64,000 nucleotides of DNA from Celeribacter baekdonensis B30 (GTDB taxonomy: Bacteria; Pseudomonadota; Alphaproteobacteria; Rhodobacterales; Rhodobacteraceae). How positions within the stretch are numbered: position 1 is the stretch's first letter; the number at the start of each line of letters is the position of its first letter. The position numbers and the translations under genes were made by a program. Under the pieces are notes generated by a model. The model searched no databases. It saw nothing but the letters and a program-made list of their open reading frames with translations, and had not been told where the DNA came from. Positions 26,443 through 36,303 of this stretch are shown piece after piece. The DNA lies in contig NZ_AMRK01000006.1 in the NCBI RefSeq assembly GCF_000299875.1, positions 124,001 to 188,000 on the forward strand, given 5' to 3'.

Positions 26443-26584
26443 TTATGCAAACTCTTACGCGCTTGGGTGTGATCACGGTTTTTCGATGTGTTGTAACTTG
26501 CATGTGGGCGCGTCGACACATTACCGTCGCACAGAGCAAGACGCGCAGCCCAACTGCGCCTCACAACACTTTCGGAGGTTCCAT

Positions 26585-28450
26585 ATGTTCGCACGCCCCG
26601 CTTTTCGCACAGGTTTCCCGATCTTGGCCCTGTTGGCGCTTTTGAGTGGAGCCGCGAAAGCTGAGGACACGATCACGCGCACATGGTTCACCGACTGGGA
26701 TACGGTGAAATACTCCGAACCCTTTGATCATCTCGATTACGTCAATCCAGACGCGCCCAAGGGTGGCGGCATTGTTTTGGGCACAGTTGGTACTTTTGAC
26801 AGTATGAACCCCTTCTCTACGCTGTCAGGGACGCCTGCCGCCTTGTCGTCAACCCCGTATGAGCGGCTGATGGACGGGACGGCGGATGAATTCACCGGCG
26901 CGCAATACTGTCTTTTGTGTGAAACATTGGAATATCCTGAAAGTCAGGAGTGGGTGATTTTCCACCTGCGCAAGGATGTGCGTTTTTCCGACGGCTCGCC
27001 GATGACCGCCGAGGATGTGGTGTTCACCCATAATAAATTCATCAACGAAGCGACGCCGTCTTGGCGCGCGGGCGTCAGTGCGATGATTGCGCATGTCGAG
27101 GCGCTTGACCCTTATACCGTCAAATTCACCTTTCAGCCGGACATCCCGCGCAAAGGGTTGATCGGACAGGCCGGGTCCACCTTGGTGATGCAAAAGGCGT
27201 GGTTTGAGGACAATGACGCCAAGTTGGATGAGAAGCGTTTCGATGTTTCTCCCGGCACAGGGGCCTATATGTTGGACAGCTACGACGCCGGCCAATGGGT
27301 GAAATACAAACGCAACCCGGACTATTGGGGCGCCAAACATCCGCTCAAAGTCGGGCGCGAGAATTTCGACACCATCAAGGTGATCTATTTCGGCGATACG
27401 ATTGCAGCGTTTGAGGCGTTTAAATCGGGTGAAATCACCTTTCGCCAAGAGACCTCGTCTTTGAATTGGGCCACCGCCTATGATTTTCCGGCCTTGAAAA
27501 AGGGCTGGGTGATCAAAGCTGCGCTTCATGATGGCTCGCTGCCGGGTGCGGCCGGATTTTTGTTCAACCTGCGCCGGGACAAGTTCCAGGATCGCAATGT
27601 GCGTTTGGCGCTTGGGTTGATGTATAATTTCACCTGGACCAACGACACGCTGCAATACGGGCTGTTCAAACAGCGCGAGAGCTTTTGGGAAACGCCGCAG
27701 CTCAAGGCCACCGGCCTGCCGGAGGGCAAAGAATTGGCCTACCTCGAAGAGGTTCGCGACCTGGTCCCGCCTGAGATTTTCACCGAAGAGGCGTTCGTGC
27801 CCCACACGTCGGGAGAACGCTCTTTGGATCGTAAGAACCTGCGCAAGGCATTGGCTTTGCTTGAAAAGGCTGGGTATACGCCCGACTCTGACGGGAAATT
27901 GCGCAATGCCAAGGGCGAAACGCTGGATGTGGAATTCCTGCATTACAACCCGGCTTGGGATCGCATCATCAACCCCTATATCGAAAACCTCGTCGCGCTG
28001 GGCGTGAACGCCAGCTACAACCGCGTCGATGCAAACCAATACCAAGCCCGGACCCAAAGTTTTGATTACGATATGATCTACAGCGGCTATACGAACGGGT
28101 TTGAAGAAGGCTCCAGCTTTGATCAGAAATACGGATCGGACAACGTGAACGACGTGTTCAACCCGGCGGGTCTGTCTGATCCGGCGATTGATCATCTGGG
28201 CAAACGGGTGCTTGAGGTCGAAAGCTATGATGACATGGCCGCCCTTGTGCGCGCCGCCGACCGGATCATGCGCTACGACTATTTCATCGTCCCCGCGCAT
28301 ATGAACGACAAACACTGGGTGGCCTATTACAACATGTATGAGCATCCGTCCGAGGATAAAATGCCGCCGCTTGATCTGGGGTATCTGGATTTCTGGTGGG
28401 TCAATGCCGACAAAGAGCGGGCGCTCAAAGCCGCCGGCGCGTTGAAATAA
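26585..28450 (+). CDS. yejA: Peptide ABC transporter substrate-binding protein (YejA-like)
   Basis: 621 residues from the ATG after CGGAGG. The signal peptide is TGFPILALLALLSGAAKAE. The mature protein is a family 5 solute-binding protein with PFDHLDYVNPDAPKGGGIVL, the YejA-type opening, and YERLMDGTADE, VIFHLRKDVRFSDGSPMTAE. It binds oligopeptides or peptide-like compounds in the periplasm. A longer frame to 26399 would run through the preceding terminator and is rejected. It heads the yejABEF operon. Confidence 0.93.
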   Translation: MFARPAFRTGFPILALLALLSGAAKAEDTITRTWFTDWDTVKYSEPFDHLDYVNPDAPKGGGIVLGTVGTFDSMNPFSTLSGTPAALSSTPYERLMDGTADEFTGAQYCLLCETLEYPESQEWVIFHLRKDVRFSDGSPMTAEDVVFTHNKFINEATPSWRAGVSAMIAHVEALDPYTVKFTFQPDIPRKGLIGQAGSTLVMQKAWFEDNDAKLDEKRFDVSPGTGAYMLDSYDAGQWVKYKRNPDYWGAKHPLKVGRENFDTIKVIYFGDTIAAFEAFKSGEITFRQETSSLNWATAYDFPALKKGWVIKAALHDGSLPGAAGFLFNLRRDKFQDRNVRLALGLMYNFTWTNDTLQYGLFKQRESFWETPQLKATGLPEGKELAYLEEVRDLVPPEIFTEEAFVPHTSGERSLDRKNLRKALALLEKAGYTPDSDGKLRNAKGETLDVEFLHYNPAWDRIINPYIENLVALGVNASYNRVDANQYQARTQSFDYDMIYSGYTNGFEEGSSFDQKYGSDNVNDVFNPAGLSDPAIDHLGKRVLEVESYDDMAALVRAADRIMRYDYFIVPAHMNDKHWVAYYNMYEHPSEDKMPPLDLGYLDFWWVNADKERALKAAGALK

Positions 28451-28469
28451 GCCAGTCAGGACAATCCGC

Positions 28470-29570
28470 ATGGGAGCCTATATTTTAAGGCGCATTTTGT
28501 TGATCATTCCGACTTTGCTCGGCATCATGATCCTCAATTTCGCGCTCACCCAATTCGTGCCCGGCGGCCCTGTCGAACAGGTGTTGGCCAACATGCGTGG
28601 CGAAGGCGACGCCTTTGCCTCCTTTACCGGCGGTCAGGGCGACGCGGGTCAAAACATGGATGTGCTCGATGGCAACGGCTATGAAAGCGAATATGCCGGG
28701 GCGCGCGGCCTTCCGCCCGAGTTCATTAAAGATCTGGAGCGTCAATTTGGCCTCGATAAGCCGCCTTTGGAACGCTTTTTGTCGATGATGTGGAACTACA
28801 TGCGGTTTGATTTCGGCGAGAGCTATTTCAAATCCGAGAAGGTGCTTGATCTGGTGTGGGACAAGCTGCCCGTGTCGATCACCCTTGGGCTTTGGGCGAC
28901 GCTGATCTCCTATATGATCTCAATTCCCTTGGGCATCCGCAAGGCGGTCCGGGATGGATCGAACTTTGACACATGGACCTCCGGCATCATCATCGCGGCC
29001 TATGCCATTCCCGGATTTCTCTTTGCGATCATGCTGTTGGTGTTGTTCGCGGGTGGCTCTTATTGGCAAATCTTCCCGCTGCGCGGGCTGACCTCACCGA
29101 ATTGGAGCGACATGACGCTGGTCGGCAAGGCATTGGATTACCTTTGGCACATCACCCTGCCGGTCTTGGCCTCGGTGATCTCGTCTTTTGCCACGCTCAC
29201 GCTGTTGACCAAAAACTCCTTCCTCGATGAAATCCGCAAACAATACGTTGTCACCGCCAAGGCCAAGGGCCTGTCCGAATCCCGCGTCCTCTACGGCCAT
29301 GTGTTTCGCAATGCGATGTTGATCGTGATCGCGGGTTTTCCGGGTCTGTTTCTGGGTGTTTTCTTTGGCGGCTCGGTCATCATCGAAACGCTGTTCTCGC
29401 TCGATGGGTTGGGGCGTTTGGGCTACCAGGCCGCGCTTGAACGCGACTATCCGGTGATCTTTGGCACGTTGTTTTTCTTTGGTCTCATCGGCCTGTTGAT
29501 CGGCATCCTCTCTGACCTGATGTATGTCTTTGTCGACCCGCGCATAGACTTTGAAAAGAGGGACACATGA
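28470..29570 (+). CDS. yejB: Peptide ABC transporter permease (YejB-like)
   Basis: 366 residues. It starts MGAYILRRILLIIPTLLGIM, the usual first helix of DppB-type permeases. A periplasmic insert at 30-100 is the long form typical of YejB. The EAA-type loop near the end is VVTAKAKGLSESRVLYGHVF. It begins 19 bases after yejA and its stop overlaps yejE (ATGA). Confidence 0.94.
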   Translation: MGAYILRRILLIIPTLLGIMILNFALTQFVPGGPVEQVLANMRGEGDAFASFTGGQGDAGQNMDVLDGNGYESEYAGARGLPPEFIKDLERQFGLDKPPLERFLSMMWNYMRFDFGESYFKSEKVLDLVWDKLPVSITLGLWATLISYMISIPLGIRKAVRDGSNFDTWTSGIIIAAYAIPGFLFAIMLLVLFAGGSYWQIFPLRGLTSPNWSDMTLVGKALDYLWHITLPVLASVISSFATLTLLTKNSFLDEIRKQYVVTAKAKGLSESRVLYGHVFRNAMLIVIAGFPGLFLGVFFGGSVIIETLFSLDGLGRLGYQAALERDYPVIFGTLFFFGLIGLLIGILSDLMYVFVDPRIDFEKRDT

Positions 29571-30673
29571 CACTTTCCCCCCTCAACCAACGGCGTTGGC
29601 GCAACTTTCGCGCCAACCGTCGTGCGTTTTGGTCGCTGATCATCTTTTCGATCCTGTTCGGCCTGTCGCTGTTTGCCGAATTTCTGGCCAATGACAAACC
29701 GATCCTCGTGCAGTATCGCGGCGGCTATTACATGCCGATTTTCAAATTCTACCCGGAAACCGAATTTGGCGGTGATTTTAAAACCGAAGCGGTCTATCGC
29801 TATGCCGAGGTACAATGTTTGGTCAAAACCGGCGGCATGGTCGACTGTTTCGACGATCCTGACACCCTGATCGAAGATGCCAAAGATGGCGTCATCAACG
29901 GGGACAAGATCGAGAAAGGCTGGATGCTCTGGCCGCCGATCCGCTATTCGTTCAACACCCAAGTTGAGGGGCCGGGGGCCGCACCCTCGCCGCCGACCTC
30001 CCAAAACTGGCTGGGCACCGATGACACCAAACGCGATGTCGTCGCCCGCGTCATTTACGGCTTCCGCCTATCGGTGTTCTTCACCCTCATCGTCTCGGTG
30101 CTCTCGTCTTTCGTTGGCATCATCGCAGGCGCGCTTCAGGGATTTTTTGGCGGACGCACCGACCTGATTTTCCAACGGATTTTAGAGATTTGGGGCGCGA
30201 TGCCGTCGCTCTATGTGATCATCATCCTGTTTGCCATTTTGGGACGAAGTTTCTGGCTTTTGGTGATGGTGACCATCCTGTTCGGCTGGACCGCCTTGGT
30301 CGGGGTGGTACGGGCCGAATTCCTGCGGGCGCGCAATTTCGAATATATCCGTGCGGCGCGTGCGCTTGGCGTTTCCAACGGCACCATCATGTTCCGCCAC
30401 ATGTTGCCCAACGCCATGGTCGCCACTTTGACGATGCTGCCCTTTATCGTGACGGGCAACATCGGCACGTTGGCCTCGCTGGATTTCTTGGGATTCGGGC
30501 TGCCCTCATCCTACCCCTCATTGGGCGAAATGACGCTTCAGGCCAAACAGAACCTTCAGGCGCCATGGCTGGGTTTCACCGCTTTTTTCACCTACGCGAT
30601 CATGCTGTCGCTGCTTGTCTTTATCTTTGAAGGCGTGCGCGATGCTTTTGACCCGAGAAAGACCTTTCGATGA
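29567..30673 (+). CDS. yejE: Peptide ABC transporter permease (YejE-like)
   Basis: 368 residues. After the first helix comes a long periplasmic part (about 45-140) with GGYYMPIFKFYPETEFGGDF and LGTDDTKRDVVARVIYGFRL, as in YejE/DppC permeases. The cytoplasmic EAA loop is YIRAARALGVSNGTIMFRHM. It pairs with YejB in the inner membrane. It overlaps both neighbours by four bases. Confidence 0.94.
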   Translation: MTLSPLNQRRWRNFRANRRAFWSLIIFSILFGLSLFAEFLANDKPILVQYRGGYYMPIFKFYPETEFGGDFKTEAVYRYAEVQCLVKTGGMVDCFDDPDTLIEDAKDGVINGDKIEKGWMLWPPIRYSFNTQVEGPGAAPSPPTSQNWLGTDDTKRDVVARVIYGFRLSVFFTLIVSVLSSFVGIIAGALQGFFGGRTDLIFQRILEIWGAMPSLYVIIILFAILGRSFWLLVMVTILFGWTALVGVVRAEFLRARNFEYIRAARALGVSNGTIMFRHMLPNAMVATLTMLPFIVTGNIGTLASLDFLGFGLPSSYPSLGEMTLQAKQNLQAPWLGFTAFFTYAIMLSLLVFIFEGVRDAFDPRKTFR

Positions 30674-32277
30674 GCCTTTTGCGCTACACAGATCTCCGCG
30701 TTGGCTTCCGTCAGGACGGGGGCACGGTCGAGGCCGTCAAAGGCGTGTCTTTTGCCGTTGAAAAAGGCGAAACCGTTGCGCTTGTGGGTGAATCTGGCTC
30801 CGGCAAATCCGTCACGGCGCTCTCCAGCGTGAATCTTTTGCCCGACACGGCCGAGATCACGGGCTCGATCATCTATCAGGGTCAAGAGCTTGTCGGGGCG
30901 TCCGAAAAGGAACTCCGCAAACTGCGCGGCAATGACATCAGCTTTATCTTCCAAGAGCCGATGACCTCACTCAACCCGTTGCACACGCTGGAAAAACAGC
31001 TTTCCGAGGTGCTTTTGATCCACCACGGCATGACCGGCACCGCGGCGCGCACTCGGGTGATTGAACTCCTGGAACAGGTCGGCATCCATGAGCCGGAAAG
31101 CCGTCTCAAAGACTATCCGCACCAACTTTCGGGCGGCCAACGTCAGCGTGTGATGATCGCCATGGCTCTGGCCAATGACCCCGAGCTTTTGATTGCGGAC
31201 GAACCGACCACGGCGCTTGATGTGACCATTCAGGCGCAGATTCTGGAGCTGTTGCGCGAGCTCAAGGATCGGCTTGGCATGTCGATGCTTTTCATCACCC
31301 ATGACCTCAATATCGTGCGCAAAATCGCCGATCGGGTCTGCGTGATGAAAGACGGGGAGATTGTCGAAACCGGCCCGACGGCGTTGATTTTCGACAATCC
31401 GCAACATCCCTACACCCAAATGCTTTTGGCCGCCGCTGCGACGGGTCGCCCGGACCCGGTGCCCGAAGGGGCCAAGGTTGTGGCCGAAACCGAGAAATTA
31501 CGCATCTGGTTCCCGGTGCAGCGCGGGTTTCTGCGCAAAACGGTGGGCTATGTCAAAGCGGTCAATGCCGCATCGTTTTCGGTACGCGAAGGCGAAACCG
31601 TGGGCATCGTGGGCGAATCTGGTTCTGGCAAAACCACGTTGGCACTGGCGATGATGCGGTTGATTTCCTCACAGGGGCCAGTGGTCGTTTTGGGGCAAGA
31701 CATTCAGGGCTGGTCCAACCGTCAACTTCGACCACTGCGCGCCGATATGCAGATCGTGTTTCAGGACCCGTTCGGCTCCCTCTCGCCGCGGATGACCGTG
31801 GCGCAGATCATCGCCGAAGGTTTGAGCGTGCATAAGGTCGACGGCTATGCCTCCAATGAGGCGGCGGTGATCGACATCATGCGCGAGGTTGGGCTCGACC
31901 CCGAAACCCGCCATCGCTATCCGCACGAGTTTTCCGGCGGGCAACGCCAACGCATCGCCATTGCCCGCGCGATGATCCTGCGACCCCGCCTGTTGGTCTT
32001 GGACGAGCCGACCTCGGCGCTCGATATGACGGTTCAGGTGCAGATCGTTGAGCTTTTGCGCAAGCTGCAAGTCACGCATAGGCTGGCCTATCTGTTCATC
32101 TCCCACGACCTGCGGGTTGTGAGGGCGTTGAGCCATAAGGTTCTGGTGATGAAGCGCGGCGACGTGGTTGAGGCGGGCGACGCCGATGCGATTTTTGACG
32201 CCCCGCAAATGGCCTACACCCGCGCCTTGGTGGCGGCGGCGTTTGATCTAAAAGTAGAAGAGGGCGCAGGGTTGTAA
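30670..32277 (+). CDS. yejF: Peptide ABC transporter ATPase with two nucleotide-binding domains (YejF-like)
   Basis: 535 residues carrying two full ATPase domains. The first has GESGSGKSVTAL, LSGGQRQRVMIAMAL and LLIADEPTTALDVT; the second has GESGSGKTTLALAMM, FSGGQRQRIAIARAM and LVLDEPTSALDMT. Each is followed by the oligopeptide C-terminal region (NPQHPYTQMLLAA; PQMAYTRALVAAA). One polypeptide thus does the work of DppD plus DppF. It is the last gene of yejABEF and overlaps a terminator. Confidence 0.95.
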   Translation: MSLLRYTDLRVGFRQDGGTVEAVKGVSFAVEKGETVALVGESGSGKSVTALSSVNLLPDTAEITGSIIYQGQELVGASEKELRKLRGNDISFIFQEPMTSLNPLHTLEKQLSEVLLIHHGMTGTAARTRVIELLEQVGIHEPESRLKDYPHQLSGGQRQRVMIAMALANDPELLIADEPTTALDVTIQAQILELLRELKDRLGMSMLFITHDLNIVRKIADRVCVMKDGEIVETGPTALIFDNPQHPYTQMLLAAAATGRPDPVPEGAKVVAETEKLRIWFPVQRGFLRKTVGYVKAVNAASFSVREGETVGIVGESGSGKTTLALAMMRLISSQGPVVVLGQDIQGWSNRQLRPLRADMQIVFQDPFGSLSPRMTVAQIIAEGLSVHKVDGYASNEAAVIDIMREVGLDPETRHRYPHEFSGGQRQRIAIARAMILRPRLLVLDEPTSALDMTVQVQIVELLRKLQVTHRLAYLFISHDLRVVRALSHKVLVMKRGDVVEAGDADAIFDAPQMAYTRALVAAAFDLKVEEGAGL

Positions 32278-32297
32278 CACCCCACGCCCTCTCTTTT
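32259..32297 (+). terminator. yejABEF terminator
   Basis: AGAGGGCG (32259-32266) pairs with CGCCCTCT (32285-32292), followed by TTTT. The left arm lies inside the last codons of yejF. Confidence 0.75.
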
Positions 32298-32315
32298 CAG
32301 CTTAATGTATCTGGT

Positions 32316-33881
32316 TCAGGACGGGCCGATGGGCGCACAGTCCGTGCCGCGCGCTTCCAACCGGCGACAGGTCATCGCGGCCAAATCCTCGGTCAGCCCA
32401 AGGAAGTTGGCGTCATAGCCGCGTTTGGTTTTGACCACTTTGCGCAGTGCGCCATCAAGCATTTCGATCTCTGTCAGCGCGGTGCGCAACAGCTCCTTGC
32501 GGGCTTCATATTCCGAGCCGTACGTGCCGATGTTGATGCCCCAATGGCGGTTGCCAGAGGTCGAAATCCGCGTCACCACTTCGGGTCCTGTCGGGACCGG
32601 ATCGGCGGCGACGGCGGATGTGGGTTCGATCGAGGCGAGTTGCAATGTTTCAGGCGCTTCGGTGCGCGTAGGGCGCAGGATCGGCGCGATGGCGGGTATC
32701 GCAGGCGCGGTTTGAGCCCGCGAGGCTTCCGCCGCTAAAATCGTGCTGGCTTCTACCGTGGCTTCGGTCGCAGCGGCCAAAAGTGCGGCCTCTTGATTGG
32801 CTTTTTCCAAAGCGGAGAACACGTCATCCGAGGCGGCCAGTAACATTTGTTCATCCTCGGGTGCCAGTTCGCGCATTGGGCGGGCTTTCGGGATCGGGCT
32901 TTTGGCCATATTGACGCTCACCCGGACGATTTTCGACGCCACTTTCGGCGCGGTTTGGCCCTCGGCGACCATAACGGCGCCGCCGCCAACCTGACCCAAA
33001 TAGGGTGGCTTTTTCGGTTTGATGACAGAGACATTGGTCGGCGCGCGTTTGAAGCCAAGGTCCATCAATTCGGCCACTTTGGCATTGCGCGATGCGGTGG
33101 AACGACCACCGAAAACGGTGGTGATGATCCGCTCACTGCCATGCTGTGCCGAGGCCACGAGGTTAAACCCTGCCGCCGCAGTGTATCCGGTTTTGATGCC
33201 ATCTGCGCCGGGATAGGCGCTCAGAAACCGCGAGTTGGTGTGGGTGACGGTGGTCACACCCGCGTCGGCAGTTTTGCGTGAAAAGATGTTGTAATATTCC
33301 GGGTAGTCATAAAACACATGGCGCCCCAAAACGGACATGTCGCGGGCGGTCGACAGGTGGCCTTCTTCGGTCAGGCCATTGGCGTTTTTGAACGTGGTGC
33401 GCGACATGCCAAGCTCTTTGGCGGTGCGGTTCATCCGGCGGGCAAATGCGGCCTCGGAGCCTTCGATGGCCTCGCCAATGGCCGTGGCGGCATCATTGGC
33501 GGATTTCACGGCAGCGGCGCGGATGAGATAGCGCAGTTTGATTTTTTGACCGGCCTTGAGGCCCAATTTCGAAGGCGGTTCAGAGGCGGCATTGCGCGAC
33601 ACGGTGACGAGGGTGTCGAGGGTGATTTCACCATGTTCGACCGCCTCAAAAGCGATGTAGAGCGTCATCATCTTGGTCAGGGAGGCGGGGTGCAACCGGG
33701 TGTCGGCATTGGTAGCGTGCAACACTTTGCCATTGCGTGCATCCATCACCAGCGCGGCATATTCCGCCGCCATCATCTTTGCCGACATTGCGACGGTCAT
33801 CGCAAAGGCGATCAAAATAAGAGGGAAAATGCGTCTTGATACGGCACGCAGGACACCCCGCGCTTGCACGTTGCTCATCAT
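32316..33881 (-). CDS. D-alanyl-D-alanine carboxypeptidase with C-terminal SPOR domain
   Basis: 521 residues. A signal peptide or anchor (FPLILIAFAMTVAMSAKMMA-A) leads into the S11 peptidase. Its motifs are SLTK (PASLTKMMTLY), SAN (KSANDAATAIG) and KTG (DGIKTGYTAAAGFNLV). An alanine-rich linker of about 150 residues connects to a C-terminal SPOR domain (GNRHWGINIGTYGSEYEARK) that binds denuded glycan at the septum. It trims the terminal D-Ala of the peptidoglycan stem in the periplasm. Two adjacent ATG codons (33881 and 33878) can start it. Confidence 0.92.
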   Translation of the reverse strand: MMSNVQARGVLRAVSRRIFPLILIAFAMTVAMSAKMMAAEYAALVMDARNGKVLHATNADTRLHPASLTKMMTLYIAFEAVEHGEITLDTLVTVSRNAASEPPSKLGLKAGQKIKLRYLIRAAAVKSANDAATAIGEAIEGSEAAFARRMNRTAKELGMSRTTFKNANGLTEEGHLSTARDMSVLGRHVFYDYPEYYNIFSRKTADAGVTTVTHTNSRFLSAYPGADGIKTGYTAAAGFNLVASAQHGSERIITTVFGGRSTASRNAKVAELMDLGFKRAPTNVSVIKPKKPPYLGQVGGGAVMVAEGQTAPKVASKIVRVSVNMAKSPIPKARPMRELAPEDEQMLLAASDDVFSALEKANQEAALLAAATEATVEASTILAAEASRAQTAPAIPAIAPILRPTRTEAPETLQLASIEPTSAVAADPVPTGPEVVTRISTSGNRHWGINIGTYGSEYEARKELLRTALTEIEMLDGALRKVVKTKRGYDANFLGLTEDLAAMTCRRLEARGTDCAPIGPS

Positions 33882-34005
33882 GATAAATCTGCCTCGTCCT
33901 GCCGGATCATCTCGCCCAGCTTATTTTGAAAACGTAGCACAGGCTTTCGTTTGAGAAAACCGCGAATTTTCAAAGACTTTGTGAGGGTGCAGAGTTGCAA
34001 CGCCA

Positions 34006-34040
34006 CATGTGGTGGCTATGGCCGCGTTGCCCACCACATG
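34006..34040. repeat. Perfect 10-base hairpin between dacF and HAD genes
   Basis: CATGTGGTGG (34006-34015) and CCACCACATG (34031-34040) with a 15-base loop, 43 bases beyond the HAD gene stop. No T tract follows on the minus strand. It may end the HAD transcript with help, or be an operator for the carboxypeptidase gene. Confidence 0.4.
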
Positions 34041-34082
34041 GTGAAGTTTGCAGTATGAAAAAGAAATCTGTGGAGGCTCTGT

Positions 34083-34787
34083 TCAAAGGTCGAGCGTTTC
34101 GATGAGCGTAGGCAGCGCCCCCAAATCACCCAATTGGCGGTATCGGGGATGATCTTCGGGCGCTTCCGCATGTTCGATTTCCCACGTCCAATTGTGCGGA
34201 ATGAACACGCCCCAGGCCCCGGCTTCAAGCGGCGGCAGAACATCGGATTTCATCGAATTGCCCACCATCATCGCGGCTTCGGGGGCCACATTATGGCGCG
34301 CGAAAATGCCGGCATAGACCTCGGGTGTCTTGGCAGAGACGATTTCGACCCCATCAAACAGATCGCCCAAACCGGATTGCGCCAATTTGCGTTCCTGATC
34401 CAACAGATCGCCTTTGGTCACCAACAGGATTTCATGCTGCTCGGCCAAGGCGCGTACTGTCTCTTCGACGCCATCGAGCAGGTGAATCGGGTGGCGCAAC
34501 ATGTCCTGTCCGGCGGCAATCAATTCGGCGATCACCGAGGCAGGAACGCTTTGATCTGTTACCTCAATCGCCGTTTCGATCATCGACAAGACAAAGCCTT
34601 TGATGCCGAATCCATATTGGCCAAGGTTGCGCCGTTCCGCCGCCAAAAGCCGCCCCGCCAAGTGATCGCGCTCGGTGTAATCGGACAAAAGATCGGCGAA
34701 TCGTTCTTGGGTCATGCGAAAAAACGCCTCGTTTTCCCAAAGCGTGTCATCGGCATCGAACGCGATTGTCGCGAGTTTGACAGACAT
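34083..34787 (-). CDS. HAD family hydrolase
   Basis: 234 residues. Motif I is [13 protein letters not shown] (nucleophile Asp plus DxD variant), motif [10 protein letters not shown], motif III the lysine in QERKLAQSG-type helix, motif [22 protein letters not shown]. The helical cap lies at about 20-95. It is a phosphatase-like enzyme of the YjjG/haloacid group; the substrate is unknown. It diverges from clpS with 118 bases between the starts. Confidence 0.88.
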   Translation of the reverse strand: MSVKLATIAFDADDTLWENEAFFRMTQERFADLLSDYTERDHLAGRLLAAERRNLGQYGFGIKGFVLSMIETAIEVTDQSVPASVIAELIAAGQDMLRHPIHLLDGVEETVRALAEQHEILLVTKGDLLDQERKLAQSGLGDLFDGVEIVSAKTPEVYAGIFARHNVAPEAAMMVGNSMKSDVLPPLEAGAWGVFIPHNWTWEIEHAEAPEDHPRYRQLGDLGALPTLIETLDL

Positions 34788-34905
34788 ATGCTATGCTCCC
34801 TTTACTGCTTTTGGCATAACCCTCTTTATTCATGCGAAAAAGGGGCTATATAACGCCAATCAAGACCGTAAGTTTGTGCAAAATCCAAAAATCGGAGACG
34901 CCAGA

Positions 34906-35250
34906 GTGACCCTCTTGCCTCACATGATGTCCGACAAAGACGACCGTTTCGACGACGGCGATGTCGATCTTGCGCTTAAAACGAAGCCGAAAACCAAGCG
35001 TCCGCCATTGTATAAGGTGATGCTTTTGAACGACGATTACACGCCGATGGAATTTGTCGTTCTGGTGCTGGAGCGCTTTTTTGGCATTGGCCATGGTCAT
35101 GCGACGGAGATCATGTTGACCGTGCATAAAAAGGGCTTGGCCGTCGTTGGGGTCTTTCCGTTTGAGATTGCCGAAACCAAAGTGCAGCAGGTGATGGATT
35201 TCGCCCGCCGCCATCAACATCCGCTGCAATGCACGATGGAAAAGGAATAG
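34906..35250 (+). CDS. clpS: ATP-dependent Clp protease adaptor ClpS
   Basis: 114 residues from the GTG at 34906, which has GGAG eight bases before it; an ATG at 34924 (108 residues) is the alternative but lacks a ribosome site. A flexible acidic N-terminus precedes the core [20 protein letters not shown], whose NDD...M residues form the N-degron pocket, and the end reads [10 protein letters not shown]. ClpS delivers N-end-rule substrates to ClpAP. clpA is not in the window. Confidence 0.93.
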   Translation: MTLLPHMMSDKDDRFDDGDVDLALKTKPKTKRPPLYKVMLLNDDYTPMEFVVLVLERFFGIGHGHATEIMLTVHKKGLAVVGVFPFEIAETKVQQVMDFARRHQHPLQCTMEKE

Positions 35251-35265
35251 GCGTTTCGCCGCTTC

Positions 35266-36273
35266 ATGATGTCTTCCCGCCTCCCTCTTTTGCTCGAAGG
35301 CCACGATCTGTCTGGTCACGATCTATCTGACTCGGTGCCTGCGCGCGTTGTGGTTTATAGCCCTACGCATGATGCCGATCTGTCCGATCTCGCGGGCGCA
35401 ACTCTTCAGATCGTTCAGGGGTTTAAACCCGATTTCGATGCGCTCACCGCGCGCGGGTTTGATACCCGTGTCGCGGCTGAGGGCGCATTTGATTTGGCCA
35501 TTGTTGCCGTGCCGCGGTCCAAGGCGGAGGCGCGGGCGTTGATCGCCGATGCGGTCGCTCGGGCGACGCGTGTGATCGTGGATGGGCAGAAAACCGATGG
35601 CATCGACAGTCTTTTGAAGGACGTGCGCAAACGGGCCGAAGTGGCGCAGATCGTGTCCAAAGCCCATGGCAAGGCCTTCGCCTTTTCTGGCGGTGATTTC
35701 ACCGATTGGGCCGATCCTGGTGCGCTGCATCTGATCGACGGGTTCTCCACCCGGCTTGGCGTCTTCTCGGTGGATCGCATTGACAAAGCCTCGCAGGCGC
35801 TTCTGGCCGCGTTGCCCGAGAAATTACCGTCGAAAATCGCCGATCTTGGCGCGGGCTGGGGCTATCTCTCCCGTCATATTTTGGATCATCCGGGGGTGAA
35901 ACGCCTGCATGTGGTCGAGGCAGAGGCCGCCGCTCTTGCCTGTGCGCGCGAAAATGTCACCGACCCGCGCGCGGAATTCCATTGGCAGGATGCGACCAAA
36001 TTCACCCCGCCGACAAAACTGGATGCGGTGATCATGAACCCGCCGTTTCATACCTCACGCGCGGCTGATCCGGGGCTGGGCCAAGCCTTTATCCGGGCCG
36101 CCGCCGGGATGCTGTCGCCTCAGGGTCAGCTTTGGCTGGTGGCCAATCGGCAATTGCCCTACGAGGCAACGCTTGCCGAGATGTTCGGCACATGCCAACC
36201 GATTGCCGATACGGGCGGGTTTAAGGTGCTTCACGCCGCAAAACCGCTTCGCATGAGCGGTAAAACAGCTTAA
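35266..36273 (+). CDS. rsmC: Class I methyltransferase, RsmC-like (16S rRNA m2G)
   Basis: 335 residues. The N-terminal half (1-150) is the degenerate methyltransferase-like domain seen in RsmC. The catalytic half has the SAM motif KIADLGAGWGYLSRHIL and the NPPF motif in AVIMNPPFHTSR used for exocyclic amine methylation. It probably methylates a guanine of 16S rRNA. A short internal repeat is present at the start (GHDLSGHDLS). The gene follows clpS by 15 bases. Confidence 0.88.
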   Translation: MMSSRLPLLLEGHDLSGHDLSDSVPARVVVYSPTHDADLSDLAGATLQIVQGFKPDFDALTARGFDTRVAAEGAFDLAIVAVPRSKAEARALIADAVARATRVIVDGQKTDGIDSLLKDVRKRAEVAQIVSKAHGKAFAFSGGDFTDWADPGALHLIDGFSTRLGVFSVDRIDKASQALLAALPEKLPSKIADLGAGWGYLSRHILDHPGVKRLHVVEAEAAALACARENVTDPRAEFHWQDATKFTPPTKLDAVIMNPPFHTSRAADPGLGQAFIRAAAGMLSPQGQLWLVANRQLPYEATLAEMFGTCQPIADTGGFKVLHAAKPLRMSGKTA

Positions 36274-36303
36274 GATGGCGCTAACACATTGCGGAGACGA
36301 CTG

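Noticed and set aside
26849-28471. 540-codon minus-strand frame opposite yejA
   Set aside because: A shadow of the yejA codon bias; yejA has a signal peptide, family motifs and operon context.
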